From assembly GCF_009729055.1 (NCBI RefSeq), contig NZ_CP045484.1, positions 868,001-932,000 of the forward strand: a DNA stretch of 64,000 bases. The letters are read 5' to 3'. This document shows positions 9,635 through 16,887 of the stretch, piece by piece. Made by a program: the position numbers and the translations under genes. The notes under the pieces were generated by a model. That model did no database searches. It was not told the origin of the DNA and saw nothing but the letters and a program-made list of their open reading frames with translations. Source of the stretch: Sulfurisphaera ohwakuensis. GTDB taxonomy: Archaea; Thermoproteota; Thermoprotei_A; Sulfolobales; Sulfolobaceae. How positions within the stretch are numbered: position 1 is the stretch's first letter; each line of letters starts with the position of its first letter.

Positions 9635-9790
9635 TTTATAATCTTTTCCTAACGTCCGTTTAATCTCCTTAAAAGCCTTACCAAATTTTGTCTCTTCTAT
9701 TGAATTACTATCGTCTGAAACTACTATACTTATAACATAAGGTGATATGAGATCATGATCCCCAGAAGTATCAATGCCTAAAAATAACAT
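9632..9790 (-). pseudogene. DUF3800-like protein, N-terminal fragment
   Basis: Begins at ATG (complement of 9788-9790) with MLFLGIDTSGDHDLISPYVI, the N-terminal beta-hairpin of DUF3800 with its first acidic residue (compare HISIDEAGNPADDKPFVIS in the intact homologue at 61283). It ends in a stop supplied by the inserted TnpB element (GKDYKV then stop at 9629). The rest of the gene is at 7860-8305. A TATA stretch 25-35 bases upstream (9813-9824) predicts a leaderless or nearly leaderless message. Confidence 0.75.
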
Positions 9791-9810
9791 AAAGGTTTTT
9801 ATTAGTCAGT

Positions 9811-9825
9811 GCTATATATATTTAT
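9811..9825. promoter_or_regulatory. Bidirectional TATA region between the split DUF3800 gene and the hairpin RNA
   Basis: CTATATATATTTATAG is close to self-complementary. Measured about 26 bases to the left it would start transcription at the DUF3800 ATG (9790). Measured about 26 bases to the right it would start at about 9844, the first base of the hairpin. The intact DUF3800 locus has the same arrangement around 61950-61967. Confidence 0.5.
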
Positions 9826-9837
9826 AGTGACGATGAA

Positions 9838-9870
9838 GCGGAACCTCCCGGGGATACGGGAGGGATGAGG
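9838..9870 (+). ncRNA. Candidate structured RNA: hairpin with GGGATA loop, DUF3800-associated
   Basis: CCTCCCGGGGATACGGGAGG folds into a perfect 7-bp stem (9844-9850 with 9857-9863) closed by a GGGATA loop, followed by GATGAGG. Two tandem hairpins next to the other DUF3800 gene (61994-62058) have the same loop, stem length and tail but a different stem sequence (GTGCACG/CGTGCAC). The changes are compensatory, which argues for a conserved structure. Orientation follows the TATA box at 9811-9825. The 3' end of the transcript is unknown; G+C-rich sequence continues to about 9885. It is not a tRNA or a C/D box RNA by any motif I can see. Confidence 0.55.
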
Positions 9871-10056
9871 TGGAGGATGCGTAGTTAGTAGTATATCTTC
9901 GTTTTGGTGCTTTGGTAAATCCTATCTTTCTCATACGCTAAGCTTATCAACTACTTATATAAGTGAGGTTCTATCACAGTGCTAATTTAAAAGTAAACTC
10001 AGCATTGGTAATCCATTTTGGGAAAACTATTTTTAGCTCTTGAGTTAATTTTAGTT

Positions 10057-10617
10057 ATGGTTGAAACCGAGGTTAATGATAGGCATATACCACCTTTCAT
10101 CTTATCGTCACCACTACGTAGGTTATTTGAAAACCCTTATTCTCTCTTAAGAAAGTTTATAGTAGAGGGAATGGTTGTAGTCGATCACGGTTCCGGGCCA
10201 GGATACTATACAATACCTATGGCTAAGCTTGTAGGAGAAAAGGGTATTGTATACGCTGTTGATTCAGATCCAAAAACTATTTCTTATCTTGAGAAAAAAC
10301 TGAAAAAATTAGGAATCAACAATGTAAAGACCATTGTGAGTAGGAATTTAAGTCCAATAAGGACAGAGTCTGTCGACTTTTTAATTTCGAAAGATGTATT
10401 GTGCTGTACAGTTCTTCATAAAGAACTGGCAAAAGATATAGAAAGAGTTCTCAAAAAAGGTGGGAAAGCATATGTTACAGTAAGGCTTGGGAGAGTAAAT
10501 AAAGATCCTAGAGCCCTAAGTGCAGAAGAATTTTTCTCACTTTTCACTCTAATTAAGGAAAAGGGAAAGAGATGGTTAAGTGCTTGGGTTATCTTAGAAA
10601 AACCTAAAACATCGTGA
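10057..10617 (+). CDS. Class I SAM-dependent methyltransferase
   Basis: Rossmann-fold methyltransferase. VVDHGSGPGYYTIPMAKLVG is motif I, VYAVDSDPK gives the acidic ribose-binding residue, and LISKDVLCCT and VLKKGGKAYVTVRLG are motifs IV and V. The substrate is unknown; the short size (187 residues) and FENP..LLRKFI N-terminus resemble small UbiE-like archaeal methyltransferases. A TTG start 13 codons upstream (10018) is also open and sits about 26-30 bases after a TAATTTAAAAG box, so leaderless translation from there is possible. The ATG is preferred because the extra residues are hydrophobic and unlike the family. Confidence 0.82.
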   Translation: MVETEVNDRHIPPFILSSPLRRLFENPYSLLRKFIVEGMVVVDHGSGPGYYTIPMAKLVGEKGIVYAVDSDPKTISYLEKKLKKLGINNVKTIVSRNLSPIRTESVDFLISKDVLCCTVLHKELAKDIERVLKKGGKAYVTVRLGRVNKDPRALSAEEFFSLFTLIKEKGKRWLSAWVILEKPKTS

Positions 10618-10875
10618 GATAATATCTTCAGAATTATTTATCCAAATAAATATTCTCTGTTTATATTTGTTAAAATTAAAGAATTATACACACACTAAAT
10701 CTTTAAAAAATCTAAATATATCATAATCCTTAAGAATCTTTCCTAATTAAATAATAGGATATAACATCTATGTGGAATCCTATAATACCCATAGCTTTAA
10801 ACGATAGAATTTTATCTCAATAAAGAATAGTATCTTTATTATAACATCTGTAGCGTTTTTAAATAAGAAATGACA

Positions 10876-11202
10876 TTACTTTTTAGTTGTAAGAGCTAAA
10901 ATGCCCGCAATTAGTAGAAGTATAAACGGTATTATTCCGAAGAATCCAAATGGCAAAGAAAATATTGAGGCTAAAATTAGAAGAATTCCTGAAACCATTC
11001 TATCATTTATTAATGAACCTATAATACCTAATATAAATGCTGGTATAAACATAAAGAAGAATGGAAATCCCATCATCATAAAACCATATCCCATCATCCC
11101 TCCCATCATGTAAGGTCTATTAAAAAAGAACATGAATGCTGGTATTACAAAAACTAGTAATAATATTGATCCAATAAGTCCTAAAATTTGATAAGTCTCC
11201 AT
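10876..11202 (-). CDS. Small Met-rich multi-spanning membrane protein
   Basis: 108 residues with three or four predicted membrane segments (about 7-27, 43-63, 68-88, 90-105) and a Met/Gly/Phe-rich loop (MMGGMMGYGFMMMGFPFFF). No family recognised. It starts one base after the stop of the cupredoxin gene, so the two are co-transcribed and probably cooperate at the membrane. The Met-rich loop could bind copper, by analogy with Met-rich copper-handling proteins; that is inference only. Confidence 0.75.
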   Translation of the reverse strand: METYQILGLIGSILLLVFVIPAFMFFFNRPYMMGGMMGYGFMMMGFPFFFMFIPAFILGIIGSLINDRMVSGILLILASIFSLPFGFFGIIPFILLLIAGILALTTKK

Positions 11203-11203
11203 T

Positions 11204-11959
11204 TTACATCACTACAATTTCACCGTACATTCCCATTTCTGCATGTCCTGGATATTCACATAAATAGTAGTAAGTTCCTGGTTGAGAAAATGTAGTAGTA
11301 AAACTGAACTCATAAGCCTGTCCAGAGTTATAATTCGCTGGAGGTAATAAGGGACTCATTCCCAATACATTCATTCTTATATACATCATGACATAATATG
11401 GATAAGGAGGAGAAACTGGAGTTATCGCAATATTGTGATAATCACCCGCATCAAGATTTATTAACACGACATGGACTGAAGCACCAGAAGGTATTATCAA
11501 TGTGGGATTTATTAAACCATAAATCACGAAAACATTATGTTGAGCATAAGAAGGAGGAGTATAACCAGTTAAGTTTACAGCCCTTTTATGTCCCATTGAT
11601 AAAACCACTATAGTAATATCTTTTGATGTAAAGATTATACTATCGTTATTAGGAAATACCTTTGCATATGAAGGAACATCTCTCATCATAGATATCGCCT
11701 CAGATATAGGTACTGTACTTTCATACATCACTTCATATCCTCCATAATATCCCATCATATGATACATTCCTCCACCTCCCATCATCCCTCCACCCATCAT
11801 TCCTTGCCCATAATATCCCATATTCTGTAATTGTTGATTATAGTAGTTTGCAGACTCTTGTTGATATTGCTGCGGTAGATAAACCATGTAGTAAGCATAT
11901 GAAACTACACCAGCAACTACAACAGCTAATACAATTAATATTATAAATAACCGATTCAT
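11204..11959 (-). CDS. Membrane-anchored cupredoxin (sulfocyanin/rusticyanin-like blue copper protein)
   Basis: An N-terminal signal anchor (residues 4-24) is followed by a Gln/Tyr linker, a Met/Gly-rich stretch (about 50-75, several MMGGG units) and a cupredoxin domain. Type-1 copper ligands are visible: His in AGDYHNIAI, then Cys, His and Met in YYLCEYPGHAEMGM near the C-terminus. It would carry electrons on the outer face of the cytoplasmic membrane, as sulfocyanin does for the SoxM-type oxidase; here no oxidase genes are nearby. The Met-rich spacer is unusual and may hold extra copper. First gene of a two-gene operon with the Met-rich membrane protein. Confidence 0.88.
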   Translation of the reverse strand: MNRLFIILIVLAVVVAGVVSYAYYMVYLPQQYQQESANYYNQQLQNMGYYGQGMMGGGMMGGGGMYHMMGYYGGYEVMYESTVPISEAISMMRDVPSYAKVFPNNDSIIFTSKDITIVVLSMGHKRAVNLTGYTPPSYAQHNVFVIYGLINPTLIIPSGASVHVVLINLDAGDYHNIAITPVSPPYPYYVMMYIRMNVLGMSPLLPPANYNSGQAYEFSFTTTFSQPGTYYYLCEYPGHAEMGMYGEIVVM

Positions 11960-12116
11960 AGTATTACTTTTTATCTTTATGATATTTAAATCTACCTATA
12001 AACTTTTATTAAAATATATGATTTTTAGTTAAACATATTTTAAGGATAAAAACTAATAATAGTCATTATATATTAATTAAATTCTTTTATTTATCAAATT
12101 AATATTTTTTCTAGCA

Positions 12117-13241
12117 TTATTTTATTCCTATTTTCTCTCTCACTTTATTATACAACTCCTCTGTAATCTCTTCTACTTTTTTCTCATCTATTACGTACTC
12201 TGCAACCTTACTCCTTATCTTATCTTTAGTTTTAGCGTCAACCCTAAAGTATGCTATATGATCACCATTAAGGTACATATACACATAAAACCAACCTCTT
12301 TTTCTTTTTACATTCACACTAAAGTTATATCCTCTCTTCTCAATTATTTGCCCGTTAACCGTCATATTAATGAATTTATCTAACGCACTGTTTGACAATA
12401 TTGCGGGTATTATAGTCATCTCTAAAATAAACTTATCCCTAATTATCTTAGGCACGTTCTTTATTATTTCCTCCTGTATATCCTTAAGAACGTATAATTG
12501 CCTAGAATTTATATGAATTATTCCCATCGTAGAAATCTCCTGATTTATCTTCTCTGCTAAATCCTTAAAAACAGGCAGAAGTCTACTACTAATTAATTTA
12601 TCAATCTCACTTCTAAAATACTTAAATGCTAAAGGGTACTCTTTTTCATCTATACCTTCATATATCCTTTCCTCAATTTCCTTTAACTGCCTCTTAGCCT
12701 CCTCAATTTCATGAGTCTCTAAATGATAGGGGTATTCATATTTCCTTAATGTAACACCACATTTTTCACATTTAACCTCACTTAATTCTTCCGGCTTATT
12801 CTTTCTTAAGAAATCTTCAGCCACCTTAACTAGGTATTTAACATAATCATTTATCCATGAAGATACATTATCAACGCATTCAACTATTTTATCCTTATTA
12901 CACTCAAGCTCCAGATTATAGTCTACTGGTATCATACCGGAATAGAAGGATATACTTGCCTTATTATAATTCATTGTAGCCTCTACTATTGCATCATATC
13001 CCTCATCATCTTCTATCACATGTTCAACAATTAGTGGAGGAAAGTTAACTATATCTAAGTAAACTGTTAATGAGTCTCCAAACTCAATATCCAAATCATC
13101 TTCCAAAATTGTAGCAGTACCCCATTCATACTCCTTCATATAACATTTAGCTGGGACGTAATAAGGTATTTCATGAAATCTTCCGAACTCATCATAATAT
13201 TCCTCTTTAGTACACATGATCTCTTCAAAGTCCCTTAGCAT
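12117..13241 (-). CDS. Hypothetical protein with one zinc-finger-like CxxC...HxxxH motif
   Basis: 374 residues, no family recognised. A C-x2-C-x12-H-x3-H motif (CEKCGVTLRKYEYPYHLETH, about residues 157-176) looks like a C2H2 zinc finger. It is followed by a long charged coiled-coil-like helix (about 177-260) and a beta-rich C-terminal part (KRKRGWFYVYMYLNGDHIAYF). No signal peptide. The N-terminal third is acidic. Start ATG at 13241. It stands alone between the cupredoxin operon and a PaREP1 gene. A nucleic-acid-binding role is possible but unproven. Confidence 0.7.
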   Translation of the reverse strand: MLRDFEEIMCTKEEYYDEFGRFHEIPYYVPAKCYMKEYEWGTATILEDDLDIEFGDSLTVYLDIVNFPPLIVEHVIEDDEGYDAIVEATMNYNKASISFYSGMIPVDYNLELECNKDKIVECVDNVSSWINDYVKYLVKVAEDFLRKNKPEELSEVKCEKCGVTLRKYEYPYHLETHEIEEAKRQLKEIEERIYEGIDEKEYPLAFKYFRSEIDKLISSRLLPVFKDLAEKINQEISTMGIIHINSRQLYVLKDIQEEIIKNVPKIIRDKFILEMTIIPAILSNSALDKFINMTVNGQIIEKRGYNFSVNVKRKRGWFYVYMYLNGDHIAYFRVDAKTKDKIRSKVAEYVIDEKKVEEITEELYNKVREKIGIK

Positions 13242-13299
13242 ATTAATAAAATAACCATGTGAAATTTATTTTTTCTTCATTAAACACTTATCGGAAAAA

Positions 13300-13380
13300 A
13301 AGATTACAAGTCTCTACTTGAGCTTTCCGTCATAGACACCGATGGTTAGACCGGAAGTAAGGTACGCCATGGGTAAACAC
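13300..13380. other. G+C-rich unexplained patch upstream of a PaREP1 gene
   Basis: In an otherwise A+T-rich gap (13242-13468) lies a block of near-50 percent G+C (around 13318-13375) with GAGCTTTCCGTC and GATGGTTAGACCGGAAGT. GACCGGAAGT recurs in the IS110 leader at about 14076. It may be a non-coding RNA or an IS end remnant. I could not fold it into a convincing tRNA or box C/D RNA. Confidence 0.25.
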
Positions 13381-13468
13381 TGAGTATTCTTTATATCTTT
13401 TTTCTCATACATGCTATACTCGTATTTTCCCTGCTAATGTATAAAAGCTAGGAGTTAAAAGTTTAAAT

Positions 13469-13957
13469 GTGGAAGTTACAAAACCCTGGATTGATGATAA
13501 GAAATATAAACAAGATAGATTGACAGAAGCTAAATATGAGGCTGAACTGGCTAAAAGATTCCTTGAAAACGGATTATTTAGAAATGCCGCAGGTAAAGCT
13601 TTTCAAGCTTGGAAGGCTTTATTGGCAGCTATTTCAGTTGACTATGTGCAAGAGCTTTCTAAATACTTTAAGGGAAAGAAAAGGATGAGGGATGGAAGAA
13701 TAGTTAATTATGCTGAATGGATAATTGCGGTAATGCCGACAAGTAAGATGAGTAGTGTAGCCCAAATACTTGATAGTATAATAGGAAATGATATAGAAGC
13801 TTATACCGATATTGCAATTAAACTACATGAATTTCAATATAATGGATTAGATAAAAGTGGTGAAGTAAGCAGATATCCCTCAATAGAGTTTATGAAAGTG
13901 GACTTGGAAAAGCTTCTAAAGGCAATTGAAAAAATTATTGCTAGCAAAGGATACTGA
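13469..13957 (+). CDS. PaREP1-family protein
   Basis: 162-residue helical protein of the archaeal PaREP1/PaREP8 group, recognised by LAKRFLENGLFRNAAGKAFQ followed by AWKALLAAI. The group is structurally related to HEPN-type helical bundles and is often found multicopy near mobile DNA. GTG start at 13469. Function unknown; no catalytic RxxxxH is obvious. A decayed second copy lies at 57180-57422. It is directly followed by the IS110 element. Confidence 0.82.
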   Translation: MEVTKPWIDDKKYKQDRLTEAKYEAELAKRFLENGLFRNAAGKAFQAWKALLAAISVDYVQELSKYFKGKKRMRDGRIVNYAEWIIAVMPTSKMSSVAQILDSIIGNDIEAYTDIAIKLHEFQYNGLDKSGEVSRYPSIEFMKVDLEKLLKAIEKIIASKGY

Positions 13958-13980
13958 CTTCCTTATATAAAACATATTAG

Positions 13981-14122
13981 TCAGATCTGTGTAATACAGA
14001 TCTGACTGGGGTGTAGGCCGTTGACTTCCTTGGGCTTGAAGCCCGTCGGGGAGCTTGGCCCGCCTCCAATTCGGACCGGAAGTTGGGCAAAAAGCCCGAA
14101 TAAAACATAAGGGTGAGTATAC
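13981..14122 (+). ncRNA. Candidate IS110 bridge RNA / structured leader
   Basis: The roughly 140 bases before the transposase are far more G+C-rich than the surroundings and contain several hairpins: AGATCTGT pairing with ACAGATCT at 13984-14004, CTTGGGCTTGAAGCCCG near 14028, and TTGGGCAAAAAGCCCGAA near 14084. IS110 elements are known to encode a bridge RNA in the left non-coding end, whose loops pair with donor and target DNA. Position and length fit; loops were not assigned. Confidence 0.5.
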
Positions 14123-15068
14123 ATGGAGGCCCCAGTCGCAGGAATAGACGTATCAAAAGATAAATTAGTAGTATATTTCCAAGGCAAATACTACGAGTTT
14201 CCTAATGATAGGCAAGGTTATGAGGAGATAATTAAGATCTTGCCTAAGGGTTGTAAAGTGGGTATTGAAAGTACTGGAATTTACCACATTAACCTAGCAA
14301 AGTACTTGATGGGAGAGTATGACGTTAGGATTATTAATCCCTTCATACTCAAGAAGTTCAAGGACTTTAGGGGTAAGAAGAGTGATAAGAATGATGCTAA
14401 AAAGCTTGCTGAACTAGTTGTAAGTATGGGTAGTGAGTTTACAACAAGTGATGCTAGGGAGTTAACTAGCCAATGGGATTTTGTTGTTAAGAGTATTGCT
14501 AGGGTTAAGAATAGGTTGAGGAGGGATTTGACACTTTTGGGCTATAAGGATAGTTTGTCCAAGAAGAACTTAGAGGAGGTTTTGAGGGGTGGGGATAGTA
14601 TTGTCTTGGTTGAGGTTAGGTTTCTTTTGGAGGAGTTGGAGAGACTTGAGGTTAGGAAGAGGGAGATTGAGGAGAAACTTGAGGATCTTGTTCCCAAGGA
14701 TAGTTTGATTTTCACCATTCCTGGTATTGGTAAAACCTTGGGTTGTATAATTTTGGGTTGGTGATATTAGGCGCTTTAGTGATAAGAAGAGGTTTGTTGC
14801 TTATTGCGGTCTTGACCCAGTTATTGAGTCTAGTGGTAAGAGTGTTGTTTCTAAGGGTATTTCTAAGAGGGGTGATGCTGTTTTGAGGAGAGCTTTCTAT
14901 CTTGCAGCTTTAACTGCTATTAGGGTTAATCCTGTTATCAAGCGTTTTTATGAAGAGCATAAGGGAAAGTTGAAGGGTAAGAAGTTGATTATTGCCTGTG
15001 CAAGGAAATTAGCTGTTATTACTTGGGCTGTGCTGTATTATAATAAACCATTTGATGCTAGCGAGTGA
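14123..15068 (+). pseudogene. IS110-family DEDD transposase, frameshifted
   Basis: The N-terminal RuvC-like part is complete with D9 (VAGIDVSKDKL), E49 (VGIESTGIYH), D88 and D91 (SDKNDAKKLAEL). The coiled region and PGIGKTLGCIILG of the C-terminal domain follow, then the frame ends in a stop at 14764. Another frame continues from about 14757 with GDIRRFSDKKRFVAYCGLDP, SSGKSVVSKGISKRGDAVLR and the final helices to TGA at 15068. The join needs a few bases restored (the sequence around ATTTTGGGTTGGTGATATT looks like a 5-base loss from an EIGDI-type junction). The copy is probably unable to transpose by itself. Confidence 0.88.
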
Positions 15069-15129
15069 TAAGGAGAGCCTTACTTTTCCATAAGTAGTGT
15101 AGACTATGCTCGATTTTTCATGGAAAGGT

Positions 15130-15478
15130 TTTTATACCGGAAGCTCCCCACCCTGGAAGGGTCGGGGGTTCCCTTCCAGAGGGTTCATCGTTCCCACCAT
15201 CGATTCGGGATTACATCTCTCATTTGGTGGGCAGTCGGGTGGGGCAGAGACCCACCCCAAAATTAGAGTAGGGGATCCGTCATCCATATTGTCCGAATCC
15301 CGTGAAAGAGAGAAGAGGAATGATAGTTGCCCCTCCCTCAGTCCCATTAAGCCCCCAATCGAGCTGGGGAAGAGCGTCATTAACATCACTAAAAGATATC
15401 TCGATAAAGGGGTATATAAATATAAGGGGGCTATCCATCTCCACCCTGAAGAGTGAAGCTTTCCGCCCCCTTAACCCT
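15130..15478 (-). mobile_element. Non-autonomous (MITE-like) derivative of a TnpB element
   Basis: G+C-rich, highly structured block of about 350 bases. On the minus strand it begins with a left end like that of the TnpB element at 8306-9634 (GGGTTAAGGGGGCGGAAAGC, then GGAGATGGATAGCCCCC). It finishes with its right-end hairpin (GACCCTTCCAGGGTGGGG then AGCTTCC). The segment before the right end still encodes a TnpB-like C-terminal tail (VGTMNPLEGNPRPFQGGE). Inside are strong stems: CTGGAAGGG with CCCTTCCAG (15154-15180), CGGGATT with AATCCCG, GGTGGG with CCCACC. It keeps the guide-RNA end but no nuclease. Confidence 0.65.
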
Positions 15479-15648
15479 CATTTTGTAATTAAGGGACATA
15501 TAAGGATTTTTATTATGGCTTCCTCTTATAATCATTCATTTACTTATCCTAGGAATAAAAGGGGACTATTCTAATTCTTCTCTTATAAAATAAGCAGAAT
15601 ATAACACTTAACTAACCTTAAGACTATGTGGGATAAATTTGCGTAAGT

Positions 15649-15884
15649 GGACTGAATCCTTTTTCATATTGATAGAAATATTTTTATATTTTCGTTTATT
15701 TTACATTTCTATGGTGGAAATTATCTCTCATGCTGATGTGGGCTATGCCCAAGAGGATGAAAATTGCAGAGATGTGAGCCCCGTGCCGTTGGGCTCAAAG
15801 GAGTCCCATGACCCACATGTAGGTTGTTGAGGGCTAAGTCCCTACACTCAATCATGATTGAAATGAAGGTGTAGGGACAAACGG
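15649..15884 (+). mobile_element. Internally deleted IS607 (ISC1904-like) derivative
   Basis: 236 bases that carry both ends of the IS607 element found at 55148-57072. The left end is GGACTGAATCCTTTTTCA and the right end GGTGTAGGGACAAACGG. The last 120 bases match the 3' part of that element's tnpB, including codons for DVSPVPLGSKESHDP and the following hairpin region. TnpA and most of TnpB are gone. What is kept is exactly the region expected to make the TnpB guide RNA. Confidence 0.72.
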
Positions 15885-15920
15885 AAAAAAGTAATAAGCT
15901 GGGGATTCATAATATATAGT

Positions 15921-16145
15921 ATGGGCTACGTTGTAAAAGTTGATGATAGAGGTCGAATAAAACTTCCTAAAAACCTAGCTAATGCCGACTCAGTAATAAT
16001 TATTAATGCTGGAACTTTCTTCATTGGCATTCCTATTCCCAAGGAGCCTCTAGCTGAAACTTCTGGCATAATTGAAACCAAACTTAGTATTAAGGAGTTG
16101 AAAGAGATTGCTGAAAACGACGCATTAGGAAGGCACTCAAAATGA
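15921..16145 (+). CDS. vapB: AbrB/SpoVT-type antitoxin (VapB)
   Basis: 74 residues beginning MGYVVKVDDRGRIKLPKNLA, the swapped-hairpin AbrB DNA-binding fold, with a C-terminal toxin-binding tail (ETSGIIETKLSIKELKEIAE). The stop overlaps the start of the next frame (AAATGATG), the standard VapBC layout. The antitoxin is intact while its toxin is broken. Confidence 0.82.
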   Translation: MGYVVKVDDRGRIKLPKNLANADSVIIINAGTFFIGIPIPKEPLAETSGIIETKLSIKELKEIAENDALGRHSK

Positions 16146-16557
16146 TGATAGAGAGTGACATTTTCTTAGTATAAAGTCTAACTATAGGCTTAAAACAGCG
16201 ACAGAAACAATTCTTTTAAGAATAGCTAAAGGAGAATTGAGAGTAGTAGCTTCTAGAGAAGTATTTCATGAACTTTATTATGTTTTAAGGAATATGAATT
16301 TATCTCTACAAGATATACTCCTAAAACTTGGTGCATTAAAAAGCATACCTAACATAGAATGGATTCCTACTACCGTAAATATGGATCTTCTCGCAATATC
16401 TTCGACGCATCAATACGGTATATCCTCAGTATTCGATTCTTATTATGTAGCATCTTGCTTATTATACGATAAGGATAAGACCATAATTTCCACAGATCAC
16501 GTATTCGATAAAGTAGCTGGAATCAAAAGAATAGACCCAGGGGATTTTTTAAAGTGA
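16142..16557 (+). pseudogene. VapC PIN-domain toxin, frameshifted
   Basis: Starts at ATG 16142 with MMIESDIFLV, where Asp is the first PIN catalytic residue, but meets a stop after ten codons. A different frame continues with KSNYRLKTATETILLRIAKG and runs to TGA at 16557. It includes EVFHELYYVLR (second acid) and SSVFDSYYVASCLL and STDHVFDK (third and fourth acids). One or two bases are missing around 16170. The downstream half alone lacks the first Asp, so no active nuclease is expected. Confidence 0.8.
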
Positions 16558-16887
16558 GGGAAAAACAGAAAAATGAAAACCTTGTTTTAGCTTTCTTTAG
16601 CGTTAAAACCTATGGCTAAAATTCATGAATGGAACAACCTAAGGTGTTTATATAATATCCATTAATTCCTAATGGTACAATTAATATCACACTATGATGG
16701 AAACTCAAAATACTTCTGGTTTGTTAATCCGTTTAATTTACTTTATAAAAATAATGCAATAGAATTTTTCTGTAACTAAATCAAAAAGGAGTTAATCGGA
16801 AAAATAAAGCTTAACTTCAATAAACTTACTATAATCGCAAAATTTACGATAGATAGACATATATGTGGTTAAAGTAAGATTTTATTA
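16558..16887. other. 330-bp gap without recognisable gene
   Basis: A+T-rich, no long frame on either strand. A weak AAATTTACGATAG...TTTTATTA stretch just before 16888 may hold the promoter of the next gene; otherwise nothing is recognised. Confidence 0.4.

Larger units (their letters stand above)
13981..15085 (+). mobile_element. IS110-family insertion sequence, transposase frameshifted
   Basis: Element made of a G+C-rich structured leader (13981-14122), the DEDD transposase (14123-15068) and a short tail with the hairpin TAAGGAGAGCCTTA. IS110 elements lack inverted repeats, so the exact ends cannot be set from one copy. The left edge is placed where A+T-rich host sequence gives way to the AGATCTGT/ACAGATCT hairpin. 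Confidence 0.75.

Noticed and set aside
9838-9885. tRNA or box C/D RNA at the hairpin near 9.85 kb
   Set aside because: No cloverleaf and no paired C (RUGAUGA) and D (CUGA) boxes at usable spacing.
15130-15410. RNase P RNA or SRP RNA
   Set aside because: I could not find the conserved GAGGAAAGUCC, ACAGAAA or helix-8 GGAAGGRAGCA motifs in a proper context, and the ends match TnpB elements.
15106-15456. Open frames on both strands of the G+C-rich block near 15.1-15.5 kb
   Set aside because: They have low-complexity Pro/Gly/Ser composition and follow from high G+C. The block is better explained as transposon ends with strong stems; only a TnpB-like tail is a coding relic.
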